NCBI GenBank assembly: GCA_900472605.1
Contig: UCJD01000060.1
Location: forward strand, 1 to 64,000
Direction of reading: 5' to 3'
From: Hyphomicrobiales bacterium
GTDB taxonomy: Bacteria; Pseudomonadota; Alphaproteobacteria; Rhizobiales; Rhizobiaceae
Length of the DNA stretch: 64,000 bases
Numbering within the stretch: position 1 is the first letter of the stretch; every line of letters begins with the position of its first letter. A model generated the notes under the pieces. That model was not told the DNA's origin and searched no databases. It saw only the letters and a list, made by a program, of their open reading frames with translations. A program made the position numbers and the translations under genes. Of the stretch, positions 17,828 to 27,231 are shown in pieces.

Positions 17828-19522
17828 ATGCGATTGACGATCAAGACGAAACTGGTGTCGGCGTTTGCCTTCATTATCCTCATGTTGCTGGGCACATCGA
17901 CCTATTCGATCATCAGCCTCAGCGGCCTGAATGATTCCATAGGAGCGGTATTGGCCGGTCCGGCCGTGCGCCTGGAGCTGGCGCAGAGCATCAATATCGG
18001 CCAGCTCGAAGCGATCCGCCAACAGAAGAACCTGCTGATGGCCAAGGATGCAGCCGAAGTGAACAATTCCATCGCCAAGGGCGATGTCGGGCGCAAGGAA
18101 TTCGCGCAGTCGCTGGCATCCGTGCTGAAGATTGCCACCGAGCAGGGTCGCCCGCGCTGGGAGCAGGTCTCGGAGCTCTCGAAGGCGTTCTTCCAGGCCG
18201 ACGACCAGATCCGCGAATTCGTCAAGGCGGGCAACGCCGAAGCCGCAAACAACGTCTCCGTGACAACGGCACGCGCTGCAGCCAACCAGATCGATGCCGC
18301 ACTCGCGGACATTCTCAAGCTCGAGAAAGAGCGTATGAGTGTCGCGGACGATGACGCGGAAGCGAGCTACCAGGCGACCCGCACGACAATGATCATCGCC
18401 ATCGCCGCTGCCCTCCTGTTTGCCGCCATCACCGCCTTCTGGATCGCCAGCACCATTTCCAAGGGTCTCAACCGCGCCAACACCGTGGTCCGCGAAGTGG
18501 CCGAAGGCGATCTGACGAAGATGGCCGAGATCACCAACCGCGACGAAATCGGCGAACTGCTGGGCAACGTCAACCTTATGATCGAGCGTCTGCGCGGCGT
18601 CGTCGGCGACGCACTGTCGGCTTCGGAAAACGTCTCTGCCGGCAGCCAGGAACTGTCTGCCAGCTCCGAGCAGGTGTCGCAGGGGGCCACCGAACAGGCC
18701 GCGTCCGCCGAAGAAGCCTCGGCTTCGATGGAGGAAATGGCCGCCAACATCAAGCAGAACGCCGACAATGCCGCGCAGACCGAGAAGATCGCTCGTCAGT
18801 CGGCCAAGGACGCGGAAGAAAGCGGTGCTGCCGTGACCCGTGCCGTCGAGGCGATGCGCACCATCGCTGACAAGATCGTCATCGTGCAGGAAATCGCCCG
18901 CCAGACCGATCTTCTGGCACTCAACGCCGCCGTCGAGGCAGCGCGTGCCGGCGAGCATGGCAAGGGCTTTGCGGTTGTCGCCTCGGAAGTGCGCAAGCTC
19001 GCCGAACGCAGCCAGTCGGCCGCCGCTGAAATCAGCGCCATGTCCGGCGATACCGTCAAGGCCGCCAGCAATGCCGGCGACATGCTCGGACGCCTGGTGC
19101 CGGATATCCGCAAGACCGCCGAACTGGTCTCCGAGATCAGCGCTGCCTGCCGCGAGCAGGACATCGGCGCCGCCCAGATCAACGAGGCGATCCAGCAGCT
19201 CGACAAGGTGACCCAGCAGAATGCCGGTGCCTCAGAGCAGATGTCGGCGACATCGGAAGAACTCGCGGCGCAGGCCGAGGAACTTCAGGCCTCGATCGCC
19301 TTCTTCAAGGTCGATACGACAGGCAGCAAGGCCGGCTTCAAGAAGCCTGCAGCGAAGCCGGCCGCCAAGGCTCCCGCCGCCCGGCCTGCCGCCGTCGTCA
19401 GCAACAAGAATGTCAACACCCGCTCCGTCGCCGCCCAGCAGGCCCGCGCCAAGGGCTTTGCTCTCGACATGTCGATGGGCGGCCCGGATGCCAGCGACGA
19501 CGATTTCCGCGAGAGCGCGTGA
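17828..19522 (+). CDS. Methyl-accepting chemotaxis receptor, one HAMP
   Basis: A 564-residue membrane receptor. TM1 spans about 9-30, a periplasmic four-helix-bundle type sensor fills 31-190, TM2 is about 190-215, then a single HAMP (VREVAEGDLTKM...DEIGELL) and a long signalling coiled coil with the conserved tip ALNAAVEAARAGEHGKGFAV. The C-terminus is a Lys/Ala/Pro-rich linker plus a conserved tail AQQARAKGFALDM. The ATG at 17828 follows GGGGTTAGAG; GTG at 17801 is less likely. It is in the che operon 30 nt after cheW. Ligand unknown. Confidence 0.95.
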   Translation: MRLTIKTKLVSAFAFIILMLLGTSTYSIISLSGLNDSIGAVLAGPAVRLELAQSINIGQLEAIRQQKNLLMAKDAAEVNNSIAKGDVGRKEFAQSLASVLKIATEQGRPRWEQVSELSKAFFQADDQIREFVKAGNAEAANNVSVTTARAAANQIDAALADILKLEKERMSVADDDAEASYQATRTTMIIAIAAALLFAAITAFWIASTISKGLNRANTVVREVAEGDLTKMAEITNRDEIGELLGNVNLMIERLRGVVGDALSASENVSAGSQELSASSEQVSQGATEQAASAEEASASMEEMAANIKQNADNAAQTEKIARQSAKDAEESGAAVTRAVEAMRTIADKIVIVQEIARQTDLLALNAAVEAARAGEHGKGFAVVASEVRKLAERSQSAAAEISAMSGDTVKAASNAGDMLGRLVPDIRKTAELVSEISAACREQDIGAAQINEAIQQLDKVTQQNAGASEQMSATSEELAAQAEELQASIAFFKVDTTGSKAGFKKPAAKPAAKAPAARPAAVVSNKNVNTRSVAAQQARAKGFALDMSMGGPDASDDDFRESA

Positions 19523-19531
19523 TCAATGACC

Positions 19532-19561
19532 TTGTCGTGGCCGGATGACCGGCCACGACAA
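19532..19561 (+). other. Perfect 13-bp intercistronic hairpin after receptor 1
   Basis: TTGTCGTGGCCGG at 19532-19544 pairs perfectly with 19549-19561 across a 4-nt loop (ATGA). No U-run follows, so a strong rho-independent terminator is not supported. It may stabilise the receptor mRNA or partly block read-through to the second receptor gene, which starts at 19739. A related hairpin follows receptor 2. Confidence 0.6.
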
Positions 19562-19738
19562 CCATTATGCCAACGAATGGATCGTTGGAGGCGAGCGGCG
19601 CGAAGGCCGCCGGCCATGAGCGGATGAAAGCTCCCATCTCATTTCCGAAATCGCGTGGTCCGAAGTCGCCTGGATGATCGGAAACCAGGATCGCCATCGC
19701 GATTTCACCCAGCGATTTTTAAAGGCCGGAGTTTTCAC

Positions 19739-21676
19739 ATGCGCATTACGCTCAAGCTCAAACTATCATTTGCTTTTTCACTCCTGATTTTGCTGATCAT
19801 CGGTGCCGTTGGACTGGGCATCCATGGCCTGCAAACGATGAACACGCTGCGCAATGAGCTTCTGGAAGGTCCGGTAGAGCAGGATCACTACGCCAGTAGC
19901 CTGACATCCGCTTTCGATGGTCTCGGCCTTGCAGTGGGCGACCTGCTTGTCGCTGACAGGCCCGAATTCGTGTCCACGGCAAACGCCGCGATCGATGCCG
20001 AACGCAAGGCATTCGAAAAGGCGCTCGACGAGGGTGAACACGACGCGCCGCCGGAGTTCAAGGATGAATGGAACCAAATCCGCGAGTTCTGGACCGGCTA
20101 TGTTGCTCTGAACGATCGCATTCGCGGCCTCATCACCTCGGGCCAGAAAGAGATGGGCCTGCAGCTGAACGAGACCGACGGTGTCGCCGCGCGCCAGAAG
20201 CTTGATGGCATGGCCGCCGCTCTGACGGCACTTACCAAGCAGGCTGTTGCCGAGGCTGATGCGGTGGGCGACAAGACCTATGACACGACCTTCATGATGC
20301 TCCTGATCGTTGCTGGGGCCGCGCTCGTCATCGCCATTGGCGCGACGATCTGGATCGCGACGACGATCAGCACGGGTCTGCGGAAGGTGAAGACGGTGGC
20401 CGATGCTGTGGCGATTGGCGATCTCAACCAGAACATCGCGATCAAGAGCAATGACGAAATCAAGGATCTCGTCGACACCATCAACGTGATGACCGCCAAC
20501 CTCCGCCAGACGGCCGCAATTGCCGACCAGGTGGCCCAGGGCGATCTCTCGATCGATCCGCGCCCGCTGTCAGACAAGGACGTGCTCGGCATCGCCATGA
20601 AGGACATGGTTGCGAACCTGCGCACGACTTCGGCCATCGCCGACCGCATCGCCAATGGCGACCTGACCGTTTCGCCGAAGCCGCTGTCGGACAAGGACAC
20701 ACTGGGCATCGCGCTGGAGCAGATGGTCGAGCGGCTGCGTGGCGTCGTCGCCGATGCACTTTCGGCTTCGGAAAACGTCTCCGCCGGCAGCCAGGAACTG
20801 TCCGCCAGCTCCGAGCAGGTGTCGCAGGGCGCGACCGAGCAGGCAGCATCCGCCGAAGAAGCCTCGGCTTCGATGGAAGAAATGGCCGCCAACATCAAGC
20901 AGAACGCCGACAATGCCGCACAGACCGAGAAGATCGCTCGCCAATCTGCAAAGGACGCCGAGGAGAGTGGTGCAGCGGTTACGCGCGCCGTCATGGCGAT
21001 GCGCACGATCGCCGACAAGATTGTTATCGTGCAGGAAATCGCCCGCCAGACGGACCTCTTGGCACTCAACGCCGCCGTCGAGGCAGCGCGTGCCGGCGAG
21101 CATGGCAAGGGCTTTGCAGTCGTGGCTTCCGAAGTGCGCAAGCTTGCCGAGCGCAGCCAGTCGGCTGCCGCCGAGATCAGCGCAATGTCGGGCGATACCG
21201 TGAAGGTGGCCAGCGAAGCGGGCGACATGCTCGGTCGCCTGGTTCCGGATATCCGCAAGACGGCGGAACTGGTTTCCGAGATCAGCGCCGCTTGCCGCGA
21301 GCAGGACATCGGCGCCTCGCAGATCAATGAGGCGATCCAGCAGCTCGACAAGGTGACGCAGCAGAACGCCGGCGCTTCCGAGCAGATGTCGGCGACGTCG
21401 GAAGAACTCGCGGCGCAGGCCGAGGAGCTTCAGGCGTCGATCGCCTTCTTCAAGGTCGATATGTCGGGCATGCGGGCAGGCGTCAGGACCGTTGCGGCCA
21501 AGCCCGCCGCGACACGGCCCGCCCAGGCTGCCGCCACCCGTCCGACGGCAACCGGCAACAAGAACTTCAGCGCCCGCTCGGTCTCGGCCCAGCAGGCCCG
21601 CGCCAAGGGTTTTGCTCTCGACATGTCGATGGGTGGCCCTGACGCAAGCGACGACGATTTTCTCGAAAGCGCTTGA
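19739..21676 (+). CDS. Methyl-accepting chemotaxis receptor, three HAMP-type units
   Basis: A 645-residue receptor with TM1 about 8-30, periplasmic helical sensor (31-180) and TM2 about 183-208. Three HAMP-like modules follow (DAVAIGDLNQNIAI, then two units ADQVAQGDLSIDPRPLSDKD and ADRIANGDLTVSPKPLSDKD), before the methylation helices and a signalling tip almost identical to receptor 1. It ends in the same conserved tail. Start ATG 19739 follows AAAGGCCGGAG. The added HAMPs lengthen the transmission segment; how this affects signal sign or partner choice is unknown. Confidence 0.95.
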   Translation: MRITLKLKLSFAFSLLILLIIGAVGLGIHGLQTMNTLRNELLEGPVEQDHYASSLTSAFDGLGLAVGDLLVADRPEFVSTANAAIDAERKAFEKALDEGEHDAPPEFKDEWNQIREFWTGYVALNDRIRGLITSGQKEMGLQLNETDGVAARQKLDGMAAALTALTKQAVAEADAVGDKTYDTTFMMLLIVAGAALVIAIGATIWIATTISTGLRKVKTVADAVAIGDLNQNIAIKSNDEIKDLVDTINVMTANLRQTAAIADQVAQGDLSIDPRPLSDKDVLGIAMKDMVANLRTTSAIADRIANGDLTVSPKPLSDKDTLGIALEQMVERLRGVVADALSASENVSAGSQELSASSEQVSQGATEQAASAEEASASMEEMAANIKQNADNAAQTEKIARQSAKDAEESGAAVTRAVMAMRTIADKIVIVQEIARQTDLLALNAAVEAARAGEHGKGFAVVASEVRKLAERSQSAAAEISAMSGDTVKVASEAGDMLGRLVPDIRKTAELVSEISAACREQDIGASQINEAIQQLDKVTQQNAGASEQMSATSEELAAQAEELQASIAFFKVDMSGMRAGVRTVAAKPAATRPAQAAATRPTATGNKNFSARSVSAQQARAKGFALDMSMGGPDASDDDFLESA

Positions 21677-21686
21677 TTTAAGTTTC

Positions 21687-21715
21687 GTCGCACCGGGCCG
21701 CTGGCGCGGTGCGAC
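21687..21715 (+). other. Intercistronic hairpin after receptor 2
   Basis: GTCGCACCG (21687-21695) pairs with 21707-21715 over an 11-nt loop. As with the hairpin after receptor 1, no clear U-run follows. Similar placement between tandem receptor genes suggests a shared role in stability or partial attenuation. Confidence 0.5.
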
Positions 21716-21858
21716 AACCCGAAGTGTGAATACGTCGGTCGAAATATCCGGATTCCGGAGATCGCAGAAGGGTGGATGTACAGTCTTCCTGCGCCTGTCA
21801 TGCCACCATTCTCCCAATGGCGGCGCCCTTAATACTGCGATTTCAAGGACATGAAGAA

Positions 21859-23667
21859 ATGCGGTTTACCATCAAATTGAAACTGGCCATCGCCTTTGGC
21901 CTGATGATCATCTTGCTTTCGGCCACCGCCGGCTACGGCATCTACAGCCTCTCCAACCTCAACGACGCGATCAGCAATGTGATTGCGGGACCGGCCAAGC
22001 GTTTGGAGCAGGCGCAGAATCTCGGCAACTATCAGCTGCGTATCGTTCGCGCCCAGATGAACATGGCGACCGCCACCAAGCCTGAGGATGTCGCCAAGTA
22101 CATCGACGCCAGCAACAGCAACCGCAAGCAGTTTTCCGAGACCCGCCAGTGGCTGCTGGACAACAATACCAGCGAAGCCGGCAAAAAGGGCTGGCAGGAT
22201 GTCGGCGACCTGGAGACGAAGCTTTATGCGCTTGATGACCGCATTCATCAGCTCGCCCAGGACGGCAACGGCGCGGAGGCCGTGCGTCTAGCGACAAACG
22301 AGGGACGGTCGATTGTCGATGACATCGAAGCACTGACCCAGGCCCGCATCGACGCAAACCGCGCCGCCATGCAGCAAGCCGATGAAGATACGAGCGCGCA
22401 GTACGCCACTACGCGCAACTTCATCTTCGCTGTTGCCGGTGTCGCGCTCTTGATCGCCATCGCCGCCGCTCTTTGGATTGCACTTGGCATCAGCGCCGGT
22501 CTCAACAAGGCGAAGGCTGCCGTCAGCGCGGTCGCCATCGGCGATCTCGATCAGGACGTCCTCGTCAAGACCAACGACGAGATCAAGGATCTGGTCGACA
22601 CGCTGAACGTCATGACCGCAAACCTGCGCAACACGGCGAATATCGCCACGCAGATTTCGAACGGCGACCTGACCGTTGCTCCGAAGCCGCTATCGGACAA
22701 GGATACGCTGGGCATCGCGCTGGAACAGATGGTCGAGCGCCTTCGTGGTGTGGTTGCCGATGCGATCGCCGCCGCGGAGAATGTCTCGTCCGGTAGCCAG
22801 GAACTGTCTGCGAGCTCCGAGCAGGTCTCGCAGGGCGCCACCGAACAGGCGGCATCGGCCGAAGAGGCTTCGGCCTCGATGGAAGAAATGGCCGCCAACA
22901 TCAAGCAGAACGCCGACAATGCCGCACAGACGGAGAAGATCGCTCGCCAGTCGGCAAAGGATGCGGAAGCCAGCGGCGATGCAGTGACCCGCGCTGTCGA
23001 GGCCATGCGCACGATCGCCGAGAAGATCGGCATCGTCCAGGAAATCGCCCGCCAGACCGACCTTCTCGCCCTCAACGCCGCCGTCGAGGCAGCGCGTGCC
23101 GGCGAGCATGGCAAGGGCTTTGCGGTCGTGGCTTCCGAAGTGCGCAAGCTTGCCGAACGCAGCCAGTCGGCTGCCGCCGAGATCAGCGCCATGTCGGGCG
23201 ATACCGTGAAGGCTGCCAGCGAAGCCGGCGACATGCTCGGCCGTCTGGTTCCCGATATCCGCAAGACCGCGGAACTGGTTTCCGAAATCAGCGCTGCCTG
23301 CCGCGAGCAGGACATCGGTGCCTCGCAGATCAACGAGGCGATCCAGCAGCTCGACAAGGTGACGCAGCAGAATGCCGGCGCATCGGAAGAGATGTCTGCG
23401 ACGTCCGAAGAACTGGCGAGCCAGGCGGAAGAATTGCAGACCTCGATCGCCTTCTTCAAGGTCGATATGGCCGGCAGCCGCGATAGCCGCAAGCCCGCAG
23501 CCCGCATCAGCGTTCGCAGCCCCGCACCGGCTGCCGCCCGCAAGCCCGCTTCCAAGGCCCCGACCAATTCGGTCTCGGCGCAGCAGGCGCGCGCTAAGGG
23601 TTTTGCTCTCGATATGGCCATGGGCGGACCCGATGATGGCGACGCCGATTTCAAGGAAAGCGCATAA
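21859..23667 (+). CDS. Methyl-accepting chemotaxis receptor, two HAMP-type units
   Basis: A 602-residue receptor similar to the preceding two. TM1 is about 8-30, the periplasmic sensor (31-190) is of the four-helix type, TM2 about 190-215. Two HAMP-like units follow (AVSAVAIGDLDQDVLVKTND and ATQISNGDLTVAPKPLSDKD). The signalling tip and conserved tail match those of the other two, with the tip differing only in a few positions. Start ATG 21859 follows AAGGA. The next gene, cheW, starts only 1 nt after the stop. Confidence 0.95.
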   Translation: MRFTIKLKLAIAFGLMIILLSATAGYGIYSLSNLNDAISNVIAGPAKRLEQAQNLGNYQLRIVRAQMNMATATKPEDVAKYIDASNSNRKQFSETRQWLLDNNTSEAGKKGWQDVGDLETKLYALDDRIHQLAQDGNGAEAVRLATNEGRSIVDDIEALTQARIDANRAAMQQADEDTSAQYATTRNFIFAVAGVALLIAIAAALWIALGISAGLNKAKAAVSAVAIGDLDQDVLVKTNDEIKDLVDTLNVMTANLRNTANIATQISNGDLTVAPKPLSDKDTLGIALEQMVERLRGVVADAIAAAENVSSGSQELSASSEQVSQGATEQAASAEEASASMEEMAANIKQNADNAAQTEKIARQSAKDAEASGDAVTRAVEAMRTIAEKIGIVQEIARQTDLLALNAAVEAARAGEHGKGFAVVASEVRKLAERSQSAAAEISAMSGDTVKAASEAGDMLGRLVPDIRKTAELVSEISAACREQDIGASQINEAIQQLDKVTQQNAGASEEMSATSEELASQAEELQTSIAFFKVDMAGSRDSRKPAARISVRSPAPAAARKPASKAPTNSVSAQQARAKGFALDMAMGGPDDGDADFKESA

Positions 23668-23668
23668 T

Positions 23669-24160
23669 ATGGCAACCACCTCCCAGGAAGCGCAGTTCGT
23701 CACCTTCAGCCTCGGCGAGGAAATCTTCGCCGTGCCTGTGGAGGTGGTTCGCGAAATCCTCGATTACGCGGAAGCCTTCAAGATCCCGAATGGTCCCGAC
23801 TATCTCCTTGGCCTGCGCGACGTGCGCGGCCAGGGGGTCCCGACCATCGATCTCAGGCTGAAGCTCGGCATGTCGAAGACGGTGCCCACCTCGCATACAC
23901 GGGTTCTCGTCCTCGACATTCCCATGGAGAGCCGGCCGATGGAGAGCCGCCTTCTCACGCTCGGCCTCGTCGCCGACCGGGTCTTCGAGGTCACGCCGTT
24001 CCGCAACGACCAGATCGAGGCGGCGCCCGACATCGGCGTGCGCTGGCGCTCGGACTATATTTCCGGCGTGGTGCGCCGGGAAACTGGCTTCGTGGTCATC
24101 GTCGATCTCGCGCGGCTGCTGTCGCGCGAGGATGCCTCCGTCCTGCAATCGGCCGCCTGA
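23669..24160 (+). CDS. cheW: Chemotaxis coupling protein CheW, second copy
   Basis: A 163-residue CheW-domain protein with LGEEIFAVPVEVVREILD and LGLRDVRGQGVPTIDLRLKL motifs, both typical. ATG at 23669 follows AAGGAAAG inside the receptor 3 reading frame, so expression is coupled to it. It differs clearly from the first CheW, which sits between cheA and receptor 1. It may couple the receptor trio or compete for CheA sites. Confidence 0.95.
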   Translation: MATTSQEAQFVTFSLGEEIFAVPVEVVREILDYAEAFKIPNGPDYLLGLRDVRGQGVPTIDLRLKLGMSKTVPTSHTRVLVLDIPMESRPMESRLLTLGLVADRVFEVTPFRNDQIEAAPDIGVRWRSDYISGVVRRETGFVVIVDLARLLSREDASVLQSAA

Positions 24161-24186
24161 GCGGACAAGCTGGAGTATTTTGATCT

Positions 24187-25041
24187 ATGAGCATGGCTGC
24201 CGTTGAGACCCAGATGGTGGGCGACAGGATCAGCAAGCGGAATTTCGAGAAGCTTGCGCGATTCATCTATGATTACAGTGGCATCAAGATGCCGCCGACA
24301 AAGCTGACGATGCTTGAGGGCCGGCTTCGCCGCCGGCTGCGGGCGACGCAGCACGCGACGTTCGACGACTACTGCGATTTCCTTTTCCACGATGACGGGC
24401 TGGAGCAGGAGACGGTCTATCTGATCGACGCGGTGACGACCAACAAGACCGACTTCTTCCGCGAAGCACGCCACTTCGAATATATGCAGCAGGTGGCGCT
24501 TCCGGCACTCGTCTCGAGCGGCGTTCGTACGATCCGGGCCTGGAGTTCGGCCTGCTCTACGGGGGCCGAGCCCTATACGATGGCGATGGTGCTGGAGGAG
24601 TTCGTCAACGACCGGCGCGACCTCAACTATAGCATTCTCGCGACCGATCTCAGCACCGACGTGCTGGCAACGGCGCGGCGCGGCATCTATGCCGAGGACA
24701 TGGTGCATCCGGTACCACGCGAGCTGCAACGAAAATACGTGATGGTCGCCAAGCAGACCAACCGCCGCGAGGTCAGGATCTCGGCCGACCTGCGCAGCCG
24801 CGTCGGTTTCGCCCGCATGAACCTGATGGACGAAAACTATCCTGTCGGCGAGGGGATGCACATGATCTTCTGCCGCAACGTCCTGATCTATTTCGACAAG
24901 CCGACGCAATCGGGCGTGTTGAAGCGGTTGTGCGCGCGGCTGCTGCCGGGTGGATACATGTTCATCGGCCACTCCGAATCCATCACCGGCATCGATCTGC
25001 CCCTGAAGCAGGTCTCCAACACCGTATTCCAGCGCATCTAG
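24187..25041 (+). CDS. cheR: Chemotaxis protein methyltransferase CheR
   Basis: CheR transfers methyl groups from S-adenosylmethionine to receptor glutamates. The 284-residue protein has the N-terminal helical substrate-recognition domain (15-80), the SAM-binding core with AWSSACSTGAEPYTMAM motif and the FCRNVLIYFDKP motif. It has no C-terminal TPR. The receptors here do not carry the usual xWxxF pentapeptide, so how this CheR docks is a question. cheB follows after 12 nt. Confidence 0.97.
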   Translation: MSMAAVETQMVGDRISKRNFEKLARFIYDYSGIKMPPTKLTMLEGRLRRRLRATQHATFDDYCDFLFHDDGLEQETVYLIDAVTTNKTDFFREARHFEYMQQVALPALVSSGVRTIRAWSSACSTGAEPYTMAMVLEEFVNDRRDLNYSILATDLSTDVLATARRGIYAEDMVHPVPRELQRKYVMVAKQTNRREVRISADLRSRVGFARMNLMDENYPVGEGMHMIFCRNVLIYFDKPTQSGVLKRLCARLLPGGYMFIGHSESITGIDLPLKQVSNTVFQRI

Positions 25042-25053
25042 GTCAAAGAGCAT

Positions 25054-26148
25054 ATGGGCAAGAAGATCCGCGTTCTCGTCATCGACGATTCCGCAAGCGT
25101 TCGCCAGACGCTCGTTCGCGTGCTGCAGGAGGATCCCGATATCGAGATCATGGGGGTCGCAACGGATCCCTTCATGGCGGCAAAGAAGATCCAGGAAGAA
25201 ATTCCGGATGTGATCACGCTCGATGTCGAGATGCCGCGCATGGACGGTATCACATTCCTGCGCAAGCTGATGTCGCAGCGGCCGATCCCCGTCGTCATGT
25301 GCTCGTCGCTGACGGAGGCCGGGTCGGAAACGCTGATGCAGGCGTTGGAGGCAGGCGCCGTCGACGTGATCCTGAAATCGAAGATCGGTGCGGCGGACAG
25401 TCTGGCCGACGATGCGGTCCGGATACGCGAGGCGGTGAAGAGCGCCTCGCATGCGCGTCTCGGCAACACGAGACGTAACGTCAACAGCCTGCGTCCCGGG
25501 GCCCCGATGCCGGCGCAGAAGCTGACGGCGGATGCGATGCTGCCGCCGCCGACCGGGAAAGCCATGGCGAAGACGACCGAAATGGTGGTCTGCGTCGGCG
25601 CATCCACCGGCGGCACCGAAGCGCTGCGCGAATTTCTCGAGGCGTTGCCGGCCAATGCGCCGGGGATCGTCATCGTCCAGCACATGCCCGAGAAATTTAC
25701 CGCAGCCTTCGCCAAGCGGCTGAACAGCCTGTGCGAGGTCGAGGTCAAGGAAGCGGTCGATGGCGATCCTGTCTTGCGCGGCCATGTGCTTATCGCGCCC
25801 GGCGACAGCCACATGCTGCTCGAGCGGCGCGGCGCCCGCTATCACGTTGCGGTCAAGAGCGGGCCACTGGTCTCGCGCCACAGGCCATCGGTCGATGTGT
25901 TGTTCCGCTCGGCGGCGCGCTCGGCAGGCTCGAACGCCATGGGCATCATCATGACCGGCATGGGCGACGATGGCGCCCGCGGCATGCTGGAAATGCATCA
26001 GGCCGGCGCCTATACGGTGGCGCAGGACGAGGCGACGTCAGTGGTCTTCGGCATGCCGAAGGAGGCGATCGCCAAGGGTGGCGTGGACCGCATCCTGCCG
26101 CTGGAGCAGATCGCGCGCGAGGTTTTGATCACGCAGCAGAAGTTCTAG
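25054..26148 (+). CDS. cheB: Chemotaxis protein-glutamate methylesterase CheB
   Basis: CheB removes receptor methyl esters and deamidates glutamines, driven by phosphorylation from CheA. The 364-residue protein has an N-terminal receiver (phospho-Asp57 in VITLDVEMP) and a C-terminal esterase with the Ser184 nucleophile (VGASTGGTEA), His210 (VQHMPEKFT) and the catalytic Asp306 (GMGDDGARG). It ends the che operon. A GC-rich hairpin-like stretch follows (26170-26200), but no clear poly-T. Confidence 0.97.
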   Translation: MGKKIRVLVIDDSASVRQTLVRVLQEDPDIEIMGVATDPFMAAKKIQEEIPDVITLDVEMPRMDGITFLRKLMSQRPIPVVMCSSLTEAGSETLMQALEAGAVDVILKSKIGAADSLADDAVRIREAVKSASHARLGNTRRNVNSLRPGAPMPAQKLTADAMLPPPTGKAMAKTTEMVVCVGASTGGTEALREFLEALPANAPGIVIVQHMPEKFTAAFAKRLNSLCEVEVKEAVDGDPVLRGHVLIAPGDSHMLLERRGARYHVAVKSGPLVSRHRPSVDVLFRSAARSAGSNAMGIIMTGMGDDGARGMLEMHQAGAYTVAQDEATSVVFGMPKEAIAKGGVDRILPLEQIAREVLITQQKF

Positions 26149-26353
26149 AGAGCCGGATTTGCGGGGCGCGGGCGGCAGCAGTTTAGCCCCCGCCCGGCAA
26201 GCGATCTGTTCGACGTTCGGCGCTGCTCTTGAAATTTCCCTGATTTTGTGGTCTTGAAGCCGCCAATCTTATAAAGCGCAGCCTCTACCGGCGATCAGGG
26301 ACCATCCCCGCCCTGACAACGCGCACCTATTTAGCCCAAGGAAAACCGCCCAC

Positions 26354-27154
26354 ATGGCCCGCTCAGCTCTTCTCAATGTCATGGTTCAGGCTGCCCTCAA
26401 GGCAGGAAAATCGCTGGGGCGTGATTTCGGCGAAGTGCAGAACCTGCAGGTCTCGGTCAAGGGACCGGGCGATTTCGTCTCGTCCGCCGACCGCAAGGCC
26501 GAGAAGATCGTGCGCGAAGAGCTTCTGAAGGCACGTCCGACCTATGGCTTCCTCGGCGAGGAAGGCGAAGAGATCAAGGGCACCGACGGCGCGCATCGCT
26601 GGATCGTCGATCCGCTCGACGGCACCACCAACTTCCTGCACGGCATTCCGATGTTTGCGGTGTCGATCGCGCTTGAGCGCAACAACGAGATCGTCGCCGG
26701 CGTCATCTTCAACCCGGCGACCGACGAGCTCTACACCACCGAGCGCGGCGGCGGCGCCTTCCTCAACGATCGCCGCCTGCGCGTCGGCGCCCGCCGCGTG
26801 CTTTCGGACTCGGTCGTCGCCTGCGGCGTTCCGCATCTCGGCCGCGGCAATCACGGCAAATTCCTCGTCGAACTGCGCCACGTCATGGGCGAAGTCGCCG
26901 GTGTCCGCCGCATGGGCTCGGCCTCGCTCGATCTCGCATACGTTGCAGCTGGTCGTTTCGATGGCTTCTGGGAAACCGGGCTTTCGGCCTGGGACATCGC
27001 GGCCGGCATCCTGCTCATCCGCGAAGCTGGCGGTTATGTCAGCGATTGGGACGGCGGCACCTCGATGCTCGAGACCGGCAGCGTCGTTGCCGGCAACGAG
27101 TATATCCAGAAGGCCCTGGGCGAAGTTGCAAAGCGCCCTGTTCCCAGCCGGTAA
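26354..27154 (+). CDS. suhB: Inositol monophosphatase family protein (SuhB-like)
   Basis: A 266-residue Mg2+-dependent phosphatase of the inositol/fructose bisphosphatase/3'-phosphatase superfamily. The metal site GEEGEEIKG, the hallmark IVDPLDGTTNFLHG and the second motif LSAWDIAAGILLIREAGG are intact. Its role may be dephosphorylation of inositol phosphate or an RNA-related SuhB function. It follows cheB by 205 nt with its own promoter region and AAGGAAAA ribosome site before ATG 26354. The symbol is by family only. Confidence 0.9.
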   Translation: MARSALLNVMVQAALKAGKSLGRDFGEVQNLQVSVKGPGDFVSSADRKAEKIVREELLKARPTYGFLGEEGEEIKGTDGAHRWIVDPLDGTTNFLHGIPMFAVSIALERNNEIVAGVIFNPATDELYTTERGGGAFLNDRRLRVGARRVLSDSVVACGVPHLGRGNHGKFLVELRHVMGEVAGVRRMGSASLDLAYVAAGRFDGFWETGLSAWDIAAGILLIREAGGYVSDWDGGTSMLETGSVVAGNEYIQKALGEVAKRPVPSR

Positions 27155-27231
27155 ATCGCTGTTGTAAACACACGCGTTTTCTCTGCCGCATACTTCAATT
27201 CGGCACAATGATGTTCTAGTCTCCGGCTGCG

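Noticed and set aside
17828..23667. Repeat array or mobile element from the strong DNA repeats
   Set aside because: The repeats are the shared signalling regions of three intact receptor genes, not an array.
24055..25998. A 647-codon minus-strand frame opposite cheR and cheB
   Set aside because: It runs across two genes with clear catalytic motifs on the plus strand and has a low-complexity His/Arg-rich composition.
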